From contig NZ_BRLB01000020.1 in assembly GCF_027923465.1 (NCBI RefSeq), positions 32,518 to 96,517 on the forward strand: a DNA stretch of 64,000 nucleotides, written 5' to 3'. Positions 51,471-60,816 of the stretch are shown here, piece by piece; within the stretch, counting starts at the first letter, position 1, and each line of letters starts with the position of its first letter. The notes under the pieces were generated by a model. The model saw nothing but the letters and a program-made list of their open reading frames with translations. It did no database searches and had not been told where the DNA came from. Position numbers and translations under genes: made by a program. This stretch comes from Vallitalea longa (GTDB lineage: Bacteria > Bacillota > Clostridia > Lachnospirales > Vallitaleaceae).

Positions 51471-51502
51471 AAATAAAGGAGCAGCATTGCTCCTTATTTA
51501 AT
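51471..51502 (+). terminator. lepB terminator
   Basis: Inverted repeat 51471-51483 / 51488-51499 (AAATAA...GGAGCA with TGCTCCTTATTT), one bulged A, short loop, weak U-run. Confidence 0.6.
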
Positions 51503-51553
51503 ATATTGTTGTTCTAAGAGATATTTTAGAATAATGAAAGGACAGAATACTAT

Positions 51554-52405
51554 ATGAATATACAATGGTACCCAGGACACATGACAAAAGCTAAACGTAT
51601 GATGCAGGAAAATATAAAACTTGTTGATGTGATTATTGAGTTGATTGATGCAAGAGTACCAATAAGCAGTAGAAATCCTGATATGGACAATATAACAAGA
51701 AATAAACCGAGAATTATTGTACTGAATAAAATTGATTTAGCTGATAGAAGTAAAACAGAAGCATTCATAAAATGGTATGAAAACAAAGGATTTAGTGTTG
51801 TACTTGTCAATTCCAAAAACGGTAAGGGAATTAATCAAGTAATAAGCAAAACTTATGAACTTTGTAAAGATAAAATTGAAAGAAATAAAAAGAGGGGCTT
51901 GATAAATAAACCTGTCAGAGCAATGGTTGCAGGTATACCTAATGTAGGTAAATCAACCTTTATTAATAAACTAGTTGGAAAAGCTAGTGCCAAAACTGGA
52001 AATAAACCAGGAGTGACAAAAGGAAAACAATGGATTAAGTTAAAAAAAGACATAGAATTATTGGATACACCAGGAATATTATGGCCGAAATTCGAGGATA
52101 AGCAAGTTGGTATTAATTTAGCGCTGATAGGTTCAATTAAAGATGATATATTAAATATCGAAGAATTGGCATTGATATTGATTGAATTCCTAAAAGCGAA
52201 TTATAGTGATCAATTACTAAAAAGATATAAATTAGCAAACATCGAAGATTTAGAACCTATAAATGTATTAGAGAATATAGGGAAAAATAGGAATCTAATA
52301 AAATCAGGAAATGAAATAGATTTAGGTAAAGCAGCAATTATTTTAATGGATGAATTTAGAAATGGAATACTTGGTAAAATTACTTTAGAAACAGTTGGAT
52401 TATAA
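51554..52405 (+). CDS. rbgA: 50S assembly GTPase RbgA (YlqF)
   Basis: It acts late in 50S assembly. The circularly permuted GTPase has IQWYPGHMTKAKRMM at the N-terminus, G4 VLNKIDLAD, G1 GIPNVGKSTFINKL, and G3 DTPGILWPK. A C-terminal ANTAR-like rRNA-binding domain ends the protein. Length 283 aa. RBS GAAAGGA lies before ATG 51554. rbgA-rnhB neighbourhood is conserved; here an HD gene lies between them. Confidence 0.96.
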   Translation: MNIQWYPGHMTKAKRMMQENIKLVDVIIELIDARVPISSRNPDMDNITRNKPRIIVLNKIDLADRSKTEAFIKWYENKGFSVVLVNSKNGKGINQVISKTYELCKDKIERNKKRGLINKPVRAMVAGIPNVGKSTFINKLVGKASAKTGNKPGVTKGKQWIKLKKDIELLDTPGILWPKFEDKQVGINLALIGSIKDDILNIEELALILIEFLKANYSDQLLKRYKLANIEDLEPINVLENIGKNRNLIKSGNEIDLGKAAIILMDEFRNGILGKITLETVGL

Positions 52406-52572
52406 TCTGACTGTTTTTAAGTATTGAGAAAGTAAATGTCAATAAGCATCAATTTATATAGATATTTAATTATATTTAAGAAGTATAAAATATGAGATAT
52501 CACAACTTAATCTAATAATATATCTAATTAAGGGAGAAAATATAATTAAATATATTATAGGAGTTGTTTTGT

Positions 52573-53295
52573 ATGAAGAATCTAAATAATTTATTTGATG
52601 AATTCAATTATCATTTATTGAATGATATTAAACCATCGAATTACTTTGATAGAATGTTACTTGAAGAGAAGAAAATTTATAATAATAGTCCACTCAAAAT
52701 TTTAATTGACTTAAGAAAAATACAGCAGAATCCCAAATATCATCCCGAAGGAAATGTATATAATCACACTATGGAAGTGGTTGATAGGGCAGCTAGGATT
52801 AAAACTCTTAGTAGTGATGATAGAATATTCATGTGGGCCGCATTATTACATGATGTAGGCAAAATAACTACTACTAAGATAAGAAAAGGAAGAATCACTT
52901 CATATGACCACGATAGACAGGGCGAAAATATTGCCAGAAATTTCTTATTAGATTATACTCATGATACAATATTCATCAATAAAGTTGTCAAGATGGTAAG
53001 ATGGCATATGCAGCCATTATTTATTTGTAAAGAACTTCCATTTGCAGAAATCGAAAATATGATAAAGGAAACAAGTGTGACCGATATAGCATGTATTTCA
53101 CTATGCGATAGATTAGGTAGGGGTACTATGTCCATAGAAGAGACAAATAAACAAATGAATTTTATAATCAAATTCTTGAATATATGTTATGAAAGAAATA
53201 TTGATGAAAAAGAAAAAGCGAGAATTGGAATAGTTAAGAATTATTTGATTAATGAAATAAATGAAATAAAAGATGCTAGCAAAATACAATTTTAA
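52573..53295 (+). CDS. stand-alone HD-domain phosphohydrolase, tRNA-nucleotidyltransferase-like
   Basis: The core is HPEGNVYNHTMEVVDRA (first His) followed by MWAALLHDVGKITTT (HD pair), VRWHMQ and DRLGRG, the metal site of HD proteins. The HPEG...HT phrase is typical of the HD domain at the C-terminus of bacterial CCA-adding enzymes, but no nucleotidyltransferase head is encoded here. Substrate unknown; phosphatase or 2',3'-cyclic phosphodiesterase activity is the usual expectation. ATG 52573 is 9 nt after TAGGAG; TTG 52564 overlaps it. 240 aa. Confidence 0.82.
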   Translation: MKNLNNLFDEFNYHLLNDIKPSNYFDRMLLEEKKIYNNSPLKILIDLRKIQQNPKYHPEGNVYNHTMEVVDRAARIKTLSSDDRIFMWAALLHDVGKITTTKIRKGRITSYDHDRQGENIARNFLLDYTHDTIFINKVVKMVRWHMQPLFICKELPFAEIENMIKETSVTDIACISLCDRLGRGTMSIEETNKQMNFIIKFLNICYERNIDEKEKARIGIVKNYLINEINEIKDASKIQF

Positions 53296-53331
53296 TGTAA
53301 TAATTTTAATTAATAATAATTACAATAATTG

Positions 53332-53360
53332 TTGATGAGTATTTGGCAAAAGTGTATAAT
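53332..53360 (+). promoter_or_regulatory. rnhB promoter
   Basis: TTGATG (53332-53337), 17 bp, TATAAT (53355-53360). Transcription would start about 175 nt before rnhB. Confidence 0.6.
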
Positions 53361-53540
53361 TGAATATATGTTTATAAGATTTAATTCGTATATATTAACA
53401 AATATATATAGATATCAATATTCACTAGACTTAACCAATTATAAGAAATTAATAATGTGTGAAAACCAATAGTAGATATTTGCTAGATGATTTTTAACAT
53501 TAATATGATATATTTTATTAAAAGGAGATATAAAACTATA

Positions 53541-54302
53541 ATGACTAAAATGACAATTTCCGATATAAAAGATATGCTTGATAACGTACCAATATGTTAT
53601 TTAGAAAATAAATTGAATATGTTAAAGGTTGATGAACGTTTGGGTGTCAAGAAATTGATTGATAGGTACGAAAAGAAAATTGCAGATTATGAAAAAGAAA
53701 TAGAGCGTACTGACAAGATGAAAACCTATGAAAATAAATATCCAGATAAAAAATACATATGTGGAATAGATGAAGTTGGAAGAGGCCCTTTATCAGGACC
53801 AGTAGTCAGTGCAGCAGTTATTTTTCCTAAAGATGTAGACATATTGTATATAAACGATTCAAAAAAATTGACAGAAGCAAAGAGAGAACAGTTATATGAC
53901 ATTATAATGGAAAAAGCTATTTCTGTAAGTGTAGGTATGTCGAGTGTAGAAGTCATAGACGATATTAATATATTAAATGCAACTTATGAATCAATGATAT
54001 CTGCCATCAGTAAACTTGAAGTTGAACCAGATATGGTATTAGTTGATGCTGTAACGATTCCAAAAATTCAGATACCTCAAGAAGCTATTATAAAAGGTGA
54101 TGCAAAAAGTATTTCAATTGCAGCGGCAAGTATAATTGCAAAAGTATATAGAGATAGATTGATGAAAGATTACGATGAACTTTTTCCAGAGTATAAATTC
54201 GCTAAGAATAAAGGCTATGGTACGAAAGAACATATAGAAGCATTAAAAGAATATGGAGCATGTCCTATACATAGAAGGTCTTTTATTAAATCTATATTGT
54301 AA
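53541..54302 (+). CDS. rnhB: ribonuclease HII
   Basis: It removes ribonucleotides and RNA primers from DNA hybrids. Catalytic residues sit in CGIDEVGRGPLSGPVVSAAV (Asp, Glu), NDSKKLTEAKRE, VLVDAVTIP (Asp) and AAASIIAKVYRDRLM. An N-terminal extension of ~65 residues (MTISDIKDMLDNV ...) equals that of B. subtilis RnhB. The frame is open from 53487; ATG 53541 is chosen since the RBS AAAGGAGA (53521-53528) is upstream of it, though the spacing is long. ATG 53550 is possible too. 253 aa. Confidence 0.94.
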   Translation: MTKMTISDIKDMLDNVPICYLENKLNMLKVDERLGVKKLIDRYEKKIADYEKEIERTDKMKTYENKYPDKKYICGIDEVGRGPLSGPVVSAAVIFPKDVDILYINDSKKLTEAKREQLYDIIMEKAISVSVGMSSVEVIDDINILNATYESMISAISKLEVEPDMVLVDAVTIPKIQIPQEAIIKGDAKSISIAAASIIAKVYRDRLMKDYDELFPEYKFAKNKGYGTKEHIEALKEYGACPIHRRSFIKSIL

Positions 54303-54343
54303 TATAATGCTGCAAATTACTTTATATGAGAGGATGAGTGATT

Positions 54344-55960
54344 ATGCGGGTTAATTATAATAGACAAATCAATAAGGTAATTGACATTTCCAAAATCTCT
54401 AGAGTCAGTGGTAGAGAGTTCCAGAAGGGACAAATATTAAAAGGAGAAGTACTTGATATAAAACAAAAAAACATATTGATAAGATTGGCTAATTCCACTG
54501 TAATAACAGCTAAATTAACTGATCAGATGGAATTTAGTATCGGTCAAAAAGTTATGTTTCAAGTAAAAGAATCCAATATGGAACAGATTCTTCTAAAACC
54601 TATTATGGATGAAAGTTCTAATCCAAAAAGCAATAAGTTATCACAGATTTTAGAAGAAGCGAATGTTACCGTAAATAATAAAAATATTGAAATAGTCGAT
54701 AAGCTTCTAAATAACAATATGAAGATTGATAAAGAGTTCATTAATAAGATACTAACGCTGACTAGACAATTCAAAGATACTGATGTTGATAAATTAATAT
54801 TACTTTTAAAAAATGATATTCCAGTAACGGAAGAAAATATAGAACAACTCAACAATTATATAAAAAATAACAATTCCATCAAGCAAGATATGATAAGTCT
54901 AGCGAACCATATTATAGATGATGAACATATAAATGTGGATGTTAAACAGAAATTGATAAATATTTTTACATATAGTGACAGTGACTTCAGTACTGTAGAT
55001 ACTAAGAGTAGTTCAGAAGATATGAGTCTTAATGTTGGTAGCCAAGAAGTTAGTGAAATGGTTGATGCAAAACTAAATAGTGAATTCGTTAAAAACCAAC
55101 AAGTATCCACTGATGTCATATCAAACCAAACCAATGATGTAAATATGGAAAAACTCGGAGATATTCTATCACAAGAAGGTATTGATGAGTTGAAAGATGA
55201 AATAAATAATACATATACATTAAAAGGTAATAATACATTAGATCTATCAAAAGATTTAACTATGGAAAAATTACAGCAAGAAATATTTGCCCTTGAGATT
55301 AAAGAAGAAATCAAGAAGCATATTATGAATAATATTACCAATAGATTATTAAAGACTGCTGTAGACAAAAACATATATCTATCCAAAAATGCTCTTAATG
55401 ATCCAAAACTAATTAATGAATACTTTAATGATATATATAATAAAGTCGTAAATATACTTAAATTGACACAAGGTACAATGAACGGGAAGAATAGTGCCAT
55501 ATCAAAAGATGCTGCAAAGATAAAAAACAACATAGAATTCATGAACAATCTTAATAGCAATTTTAATTATGTTCAACTACCATTTAAATTCAATAATAAA
55601 CTCGTAGGTAGTGAACTATATATTTTTGAAAACAAAAAAAGTCCTAGAAAAAAGGCTAACAATAATTCGATATCAGCTTTACTGAGACTTGATTATGTGA
55701 ATTTGGGACATATTGATGTATATATAAACAAACTTGAAAAAAACATAGAATTGAAATTTTATGTAGATGATGATAAAACGAAAAATGTTATAGACAATCA
55801 TATTATCAACCTTCATAAAAAAATAATCAGCTATGATTACAATATAATGGGACTGACTGTTATTAATAATAATAAGAATTTTGATTTCGTAAAGGATTTT
55901 ATGAAAAGGAAAAGTGATAATAAAAGTGTTAAGAGATATACATTTGACATGAGAGTGTAA
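54344..55960 (+). CDS. FliK-like protein, YlqG type (orphan partner of FlhB-C)
   Basis: The 538-aa protein has no enzyme motif. An N-terminal OB/SH3-like part (GQILKGEVLDIKQKNILIRLANSTVITAKL ... FSIGQKVMFQV) is followed by a long Asn/Asp/Lys-rich helical middle (~100-400). The C-terminal domain (FNYVQLPFKFNNKLVGSELYIF ... LDYVNLGHIDVYINKLEKNIELKFYV) has the shape of the flagellar hook-length control protein FliK. In B. subtilis the order rnhB-ylqG-ylqH is the same. ATG 54344 follows GAGGATGAG. No other flagellar gene is present, so a flagellar role is unproven. Confidence 0.75.
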   Translation: MRVNYNRQINKVIDISKISRVSGREFQKGQILKGEVLDIKQKNILIRLANSTVITAKLTDQMEFSIGQKVMFQVKESNMEQILLKPIMDESSNPKSNKLSQILEEANVTVNNKNIEIVDKLLNNNMKIDKEFINKILTLTRQFKDTDVDKLILLLKNDIPVTEENIEQLNNYIKNNNSIKQDMISLANHIIDDEHINVDVKQKLINIFTYSDSDFSTVDTKSSSEDMSLNVGSQEVSEMVDAKLNSEFVKNQQVSTDVISNQTNDVNMEKLGDILSQEGIDELKDEINNTYTLKGNNTLDLSKDLTMEKLQQEIFALEIKEEIKKHIMNNITNRLLKTAVDKNIYLSKNALNDPKLINEYFNDIYNKVVNILKLTQGTMNGKNSAISKDAAKIKNNIEFMNNLNSNFNYVQLPFKFNNKLVGSELYIFENKKSPRKKANNNSISALLRLDYVNLGHIDVYINKLEKNIELKFYVDDDKTKNVIDNHIINLHKKIISYDYNIMGLTVINNNKNFDFVKDFMKRKSDNKSVKRYTFDMRV

Positions 55961-55987
55961 ACTTAAGTAATAGAGGTTGGTGTTATA

Positions 55988-56263
55988 GTGCATAAGAACA
56001 AAATAAAAAAAGCGGCTGCATTAAAATATGATGTTAACGAAACAGCTCCTTCTGTCATCGCTAAGGGAAAAGGTATAGTAGCAGATAAGATACTTGAAAA
56101 TGCATCAAAAGTTGATTTGCCTATCTATAAAGATGAAGAACTGGTAGATGCCTTGACAAAACTAGATATCGGGGATATGATACCACCTGAATTGTATCAG
56201 ATAGTAGCTGAAATTCTAGTATTCGTAGGCGATTTAGATGATGTTTATAAAACTATGTCATAG
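55988..56263 (+). CDS. FlhB C-terminal-like protein, YlqH type
   Basis: The 91-aa soluble protein aligns with the cytoplasmic C-terminal domain of FlhB/YscU: AAALKYDVNETAPSVIAKGKG, VDLPIYKDEELVDALTKLDIGDMIPPELYQIVAEIL. It starts just where the autocleavage product of FlhB starts (after NPTH) and lacks both the membrane part and the NPTH site. The FliK-like protein encoded 27 bp upstream is the natural partner, since FliK acts on FlhB-C. Start is GTG 55988 (upstream AGAGG/GGTG, spacing imperfect). Confidence 0.88.
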   Translation: MHKNKIKKAAALKYDVNETAPSVIAKGKGIVADKILENASKVDLPIYKDEELVDALTKLDIGDMIPPELYQIVAEILVFVGDLDDVYKTMS

Positions 56264-56277
56264 GTATAGGTGATTTT

Positions 56278-56631
56278 ATGGGAACAAACAATAGAGCAGT
56301 TGGGAGTAAAGGTGAAGAGATAGCAACTAGATTTTTGATTGAAAAGGGATATAGGATACTTGACAGAAATTATAGATGTAGATTCGGAGAAATAGATATC
56401 ATAGGCAGAGACAAGAATTATCTTGTTTTTGTAGAGGTTAAATATCGTAGAAATACTGAAAAAGGATATCCTATAGAAGCTGTGGGATATCATAAACAAA
56501 AACGGATAATAAAAACGGCGATGTACTATACTAAAATAAAGCACATGTATAATTTTGATATTAGATTTGATGTAGTTGAGATAATTAACGATAAAATAAG
56601 AGTTGTTAAAGATGCATTTAATTGTAATTAG
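56278..56631 (+). CDS. yraN: YraN (UPF0102) family putative nuclease
   Basis: The 117-aa protein has the PD-(D/E)xK nuclease-like core: GSKGEEIATRFLIEKGYRILDRN, CRFGEIDIIGRDKNYLVFVEVKYRRN in blocks (Glu, Asp, ExK) and RFDVVEI. Substrate unknown; Holliday junction or repair roles have been suggested. GGTGATTTT lies before ATG 56278. In Firmicutes it commonly follows rnhB. Confidence 0.9.
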   Translation: MGTNNRAVGSKGEEIATRFLIEKGYRILDRNYRCRFGEIDIIGRDKNYLVFVEVKYRRNTEKGYPIEAVGYHKQKRIIKTAMYYTKIKHMYNFDIRFDVVEIINDKIRVVKDAFNCN

Positions 56632-56663
56632 AAAGTTATATATGGATGGAAAGGTTGTGCAAA

Positions 56664-57491
56664 ATGAATTCAGAAGTGTTTAAAGTGAACAGAGCAGACG
56701 ATCTGGTATATTTAACGATTCCTGCATTTGATAACGCAAGAATCACTAACCATTGTTTTAGTACTAGACTTGGAGGTGTTAGCGATGGGATTTTTAAGAG
56801 TATGAATCTTGGGTTTAATAGAGGAGACTTAGACGAAAACGTTAGAAAGAACTTTGAGATATTGTGTAGTAGTGTAGGTATTAATTATAAAGACTTGGTT
56901 TTTTCTAATCAAGTACATAGAGATGTTATTAAAGTAATATCAAGTAAGGATAAAGGCAAAGGTATATTTAAAGAGAGTGATATTGAAGGTGTTGATGGAT
57001 TAATAACTAACGAGTCTAAGGTTCCTCTAGTAACTTTTTTCGCTGATTGTGTACCACTCTATTTTTTAGATCCAATAAAGAAGGTAATAGCCTTGACACA
57101 TGCTGGATGGAGAGGTACGGTTCTTAAGATAGCAGCTAAAACTATAAACAAGATGGTTAGTGAATTTAATTGTGATGTCAAGGATATACTTGTTTGCATA
57201 GGTCCATCAATTGGACCGTGCTGTTTTGAAGTGGATATTGAAGTTGTCAATGAATTTAGAAAGATATTTGATGAAGATAGTCAGAAAAAAATTATATCTG
57301 ATGGAATAAAAAATAAATATTTAATTGACTTATGGACTGCTAATAAGTTAATATTACTAGATGTAGGAATAAAAACAGAGAATATCACTATTACGGATAT
57401 CTGTACTAAATGTAGCAAAGACGAAATGTTTTCCCATAGAGGAAGTAATGGCAAAAGAGGCAGTCTAGCTGCTATAATGGAGCTTAAGTAG
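56664..57491 (+). CDS. pgeF: PgeF/YfiH laccase-domain protein
   Basis: The DUF152 (multi-copper polyphenol oxidase/laccase-type) fold has HCFSTRLGGVSDGIFKSMNLG, SNQVHRDVI, FADCVPLYFLD, LTHAGWRGT and CIGPSIGPCCFEV; His and Cys here form the zinc site. Relatives act as purine nucleoside phosphorylase/deaminase or edit peptidoglycan precursors. ATG 56664 is 9 nt after GGAAAGG; ATG 56646 is in frame but its RBS is weaker. 275 aa. Confidence 0.92.
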   Translation: MNSEVFKVNRADDLVYLTIPAFDNARITNHCFSTRLGGVSDGIFKSMNLGFNRGDLDENVRKNFEILCSSVGINYKDLVFSNQVHRDVIKVISSKDKGKGIFKESDIEGVDGLITNESKVPLVTFFADCVPLYFLDPIKKVIALTHAGWRGTVLKIAAKTINKMVSEFNCDVKDILVCIGPSIGPCCFEVDIEVVNEFRKIFDEDSQKKIISDGIKNKYLIDLWTANKLILLDVGIKTENITITDICTKCSKDEMFSHRGSNGKRGSLAAIMELK

Positions 57492-57518
57492 TGGTATGAC
57501 TGAAGGGAATGACTTTAA

Positions 57519-58832
57519 ATGAAAGATAGTTTTCATAAGGTTATACATGTAAAAGAAGACAGTATTGCCTATGAACTCGGAATACAACCTGGTGATAAAT
57601 TAATATCAATCAATAATCAATCAATTGAAGATGCTCTTGATTATCATTTTTTTGTAGATGATGATTATCTTGAAGTACTTATCTTAAAAGATAATGGTGA
57701 AGAGTGGTTACTTGAGATAGAAAAGGATTATAATGAAGGATTAGGCATTGAATTCGAAAATGATCTAATGGATGAATATAAATCATGTAGCAATAAATGT
57801 ATTTTTTGCTTCATAGACCAGCTACCAAAAGGTATGAGGGATACACTTTATTTTAAAGACGATGATTCAAGATTGTCTTTTCTACAAGGTAATTATATTA
57901 CACTTACCAATATGAAAGATAAGGATGTTGACAGATTAATTAAATATCATTTATCACCTATTAACATATCCATACATTCAATGAATATGGAACTAAGAAA
58001 AAAGATGTTGAACAATAGATTTGCAGATAGATTGATTGCATATATGAAAAAATTCTATGATGCAGGTATAACAATGAACGGACAAATAGTTCTTTGTAAA
58101 GGAATAAATGATGGTAAGGAACTGGATTATTCCATAGATAAATTAAGAGAATTCATACCACATATGCAAAGTGTATCAGTTGTTCCTGTAGGACTTTCCA
58201 AATACAGAAATGGACTATATGAACTTGAGTCTTTTACTAAGGAAGATGCAAACCAAGTACTTGATATCATTCATAAATGGCAAGATATCATATATGAGGA
58301 GAAAGGGACTCATTTTATTCATGCTGGTGATGAGTTCTACCTTATGGCAGAAAAACCTATTCCAGATGAAAATAATTATGACGGTTATCTGCAATTAGAA
58401 AATGGCGTAGGTATGTCAAGGTTATTGATTGATGAGTTTGAATTGTGTTATAATGAAATTGGTACCAATGACCAATTAGAAAAAAACATATCAATAGTGA
58501 CTGGGATACTAGCTTATGACATGATAAGAGCTATGGTGGAGAAATTAAATAAGAAATTTCCGAAAGTTAAAGTAAACATCTATCCTATTATTAATAATTT
58601 CTTTGGGCATAATATAACCGTATCAGGATTGCTTACAGGAAAAGATATTATTGAGCAGTTGCAAGATAAAGAACTAGGGGATAAATTACTTTTACCTTGT
58701 AATGTACTAAGAAGTGGTGAAGAAACTTTACTTGATGATGTTACAATAACGGATATAGAAAACACTTTACAAGTGAATGTCGCTGTTGTAAAATCAACTG
58801 GACAAGATTTTATTAGAAATATATTAGGATAA
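57519..58832 (+). CDS. DUF512 protein: PDZ domain plus radical SAM-like core
   Basis: An N-terminal PDZ-like domain ([28 protein letters not shown]) precedes [20 protein letters not shown], a CX3CX2C 4Fe-4S motif (~90-97) of radical SAM proteins. Then come [43 protein letters not shown] and the C-terminal [14 protein letters not shown]. Length 437 aa fits the family. Function is unestablished. In clostridia the gene precedes der. TGAAGGGAATG lies before ATG 57519. Confidence 0.92.
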   Translation: MKDSFHKVIHVKEDSIAYELGIQPGDKLISINNQSIEDALDYHFFVDDDYLEVLILKDNGEEWLLEIEKDYNEGLGIEFENDLMDEYKSCSNKCIFCFIDQLPKGMRDTLYFKDDDSRLSFLQGNYITLTNMKDKDVDRLIKYHLSPINISIHSMNMELRKKMLNNRFADRLIAYMKKFYDAGITMNGQIVLCKGINDGKELDYSIDKLREFIPHMQSVSVVPVGLSKYRNGLYELESFTKEDANQVLDIIHKWQDIIYEEKGTHFIHAGDEFYLMAEKPIPDENNYDGYLQLENGVGMSRLLIDEFELCYNEIGTNDQLEKNISIVTGILAYDMIRAMVEKLNKKFPKVKVNIYPIINNFFGHNITVSGLLTGKDIIEQLQDKELGDKLLLPCNVLRSGEETLLDDVTITDIENTLQVNVAVVKSTGQDFIRNILG

Positions 58833-58845
58833 GGAGTACTTATAT

Positions 58846-60177
58846 ATGAGTAGACAGGTAGTGGCCATAGTAGGAAGACCCAATGTAGGAAAATCTACTT
58901 TATTTAACAAATTAGCAGGATCTAAGATATCTATTGTTGAAGATACACCAGGTGTTACTAGAGATAGGATATATGCAGATGTAGATTGGTTGAAATATAA
59001 TTTTACCATGATAGATACTGGAGGAATTGAGCCTACTACAGATGATAAAATGCTTTCTTATATGAGAAAACAAGCTGAGATAGCTATTGAAACGGCTAAT
59101 GTCATTATTTTTGTAGTTGATATCAAAACAGGGCTTACTGATGCGGATTATAAAGTTGCAGATATGCTTAGACGTGCACATAAACCAGTTGTTCTATGTG
59201 TTAACAAAGTTGATAATAGACAAAAACTACAATACGATGTATTTGAATTTTATAATCTAGGATTAGGCGAACCTTATGCAGTATCTTCTGCACAGTCTAC
59301 AGGAATAGGTGATATGCTAGATGAAGTAGTAGCACATTTTGACGAGGAAGATGTTGATAATGAAAAAAGCGATATACCTAGAATAGCAGTAATAGGAAAA
59401 CCTAATGTAGGAAAATCCTCATTAATCAATAAACTCCTTGGTGAAGAACGAGTTATAGTAAGTGATATTGCAGGAACAACCAGAGATGCTATTGATACTG
59501 TAGTCAAATATGACGGAAACGAATATATTTTTGTTGATACTGCGGGCTTAAGGAGAAAGAATAAAATAGAAAAAGAAGGACTAGAAAGATACAGTATAAT
59601 AAGAACTGTCACAGCTATAGAAAATGCGGATATTGTTGTATTATTGATTGATGCTATAGAAGGAATCACTGAACAAGATGCCAAGATAGCAGGGATAGCG
59701 CATGAAAGAGGTAAAGGTGCCATTATAGCTGTCAATAAATGGGATGCTATTGAAAAAAATGATAAAACTATGTACAAGTATCTTAACGACGTTGATACTA
59801 CCCTTAGTTATATGACTTATGCTCCCAAAATCTTTATTTCTGCATTGACAGGGCTTAGAATCAAGAGATTATTTGAGAATATTGATATTGTTATCCAAAA
59901 CCATGCTCTTAGAGTTTCTACAGGTGTTCTTAATGATGTACTATATGATGCAACTGCTATGAATCAGCCTCCTTCTGACAAAGGTAAGAGGTTGAAGCTA
60001 TATTATATAACACAAGTTTCTATTAAACCACCTACTTTTATTATATTTGTGAATGACAAGAGTCTGATGCATTTCTCTTATAAGCGTTATATTGAAAATA
60101 GGATAAGAGAATCATTTGGTTTTATGGGAACTCCAATTCATTTTATTATAAGAGAAAGAAAGGAAAAGGATAAATAG
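58846..60177 (+). CDS. der: ribosome-associated tandem GTPase Der (EngA)
   Basis: Two GTPase domains: first [33 protein letters not shown]; second [41 protein letters not shown]-like C-terminal domain ends at ~443. It matures the 50S subunit. AAGGAGTAC lies before ATG 58846. plsY starts at the base after its stop, so der-plsY-gpsA is one operon. Confidence 0.98.
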   Translation: MSRQVVAIVGRPNVGKSTLFNKLAGSKISIVEDTPGVTRDRIYADVDWLKYNFTMIDTGGIEPTTDDKMLSYMRKQAEIAIETANVIIFVVDIKTGLTDADYKVADMLRRAHKPVVLCVNKVDNRQKLQYDVFEFYNLGLGEPYAVSSAQSTGIGDMLDEVVAHFDEEDVDNEKSDIPRIAVIGKPNVGKSSLINKLLGEERVIVSDIAGTTRDAIDTVVKYDGNEYIFVDTAGLRRKNKIEKEGLERYSIIRTVTAIENADIVVLLIDAIEGITEQDAKIAGIAHERGKGAIIAVNKWDAIEKNDKTMYKYLNDVDTTLSYMTYAPKIFISALTGLRIKRLFENIDIVIQNHALRVSTGVLNDVLYDATAMNQPPSDKGKRLKLYYITQVSIKPPTFIIFVNDKSLMHFSYKRYIENRIRESFGFMGTPIHFIIRERKEKDK

Positions 60178-60789
60178 ATGAAGATAATTGCTAGCTTATT
60201 AATTGGTTATCTTATTGGATGTTTCCAATCAGCTTATATCATCAGTCGTGTTAAAGGACAATTGGATATAAGAAAATATGGAAGCGGTAATGCAGGAACT
60301 ACCAATGTTATTAGAGTTGTGGGCTGGAAAGCAGGAATAATTACATTTTTTATGGATGTATGTAAAGCTGTTATAGGGGTGTTAGTTTGTTCCTTTATCT
60401 TCGATGATGTTCTTATGGGGTATTATGCAGGTGTTGGCGTTGTGATAGGTCACAATTGGCCTGTATTCTTAGGATTTAGAGGTGGCAAAGGAATAGCAGC
60501 AACCATTGGGTTGTTACTAGCAGTGGATGTAAGAATTGGTTTAATCATTATCGCATTAATGGCTGTTGTTATTTTTATATCAAGATATGTTTCACTTGGT
60601 TCAATATTAATGGCAATATCAATTCCGATTCTTATGGCAATATTTCATACTGATACGCCGGAATATATTATATTAGGTGTTATATTAATGATTTCTGCTC
60701 TATATAAACATAGAGCTAATATAAAAAGATTACTTAATGGTACGGAGAATAAGCTAGGACATAAAAAGGATTTATCTGAAAAAGAATAA
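60178..60789 (+). CDS. plsY: glycerol-3-phosphate acyltransferase PlsY
   Basis: It transfers acyl from acyl-phosphate (made by PlsX, 39335) to glycerol 3-phosphate (made by GpsA, next gene). Five membrane helices are interspersed with the three motifs: KYGSGNAGTTNVIR, GHNWPVFLGFRGGKGIAAT, and HRANIKRLLNGTENK. Length 203 aa. ATG 60178 directly follows the der stop, with AAGGAAAAGG at the der end. Confidence 0.97.
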   Translation: MKIIASLLIGYLIGCFQSAYIISRVKGQLDIRKYGSGNAGTTNVIRVVGWKAGIITFFMDVCKAVIGVLVCSFIFDDVLMGYYAGVGVVIGHNWPVFLGFRGGKGIAATIGLLLAVDVRIGLIIIALMAVVIFISRYVSLGSILMAISIPILMAIFHTDTPEYIILGVILMISALYKHRANIKRLLNGTENKLGHKKDLSEKE

Positions 60790-60816
60790 TATTATGATTT
60801 ATGAGAGGTGATCAAA

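Noticed and set aside
53487..53540. N-terminal extension of RNase HII
   Set aside because: No RBS before 53487; the AAAGGAGA site lies within the extension, and homologues start at the later Met.
54856..55560. Minus-strand frame of 234 aa opposite the FliK-like gene
   Set aside because: A Ser/Phe/Leu-rich mirror of the Asn/Lys-rich coding strand; no RBS and no family match.
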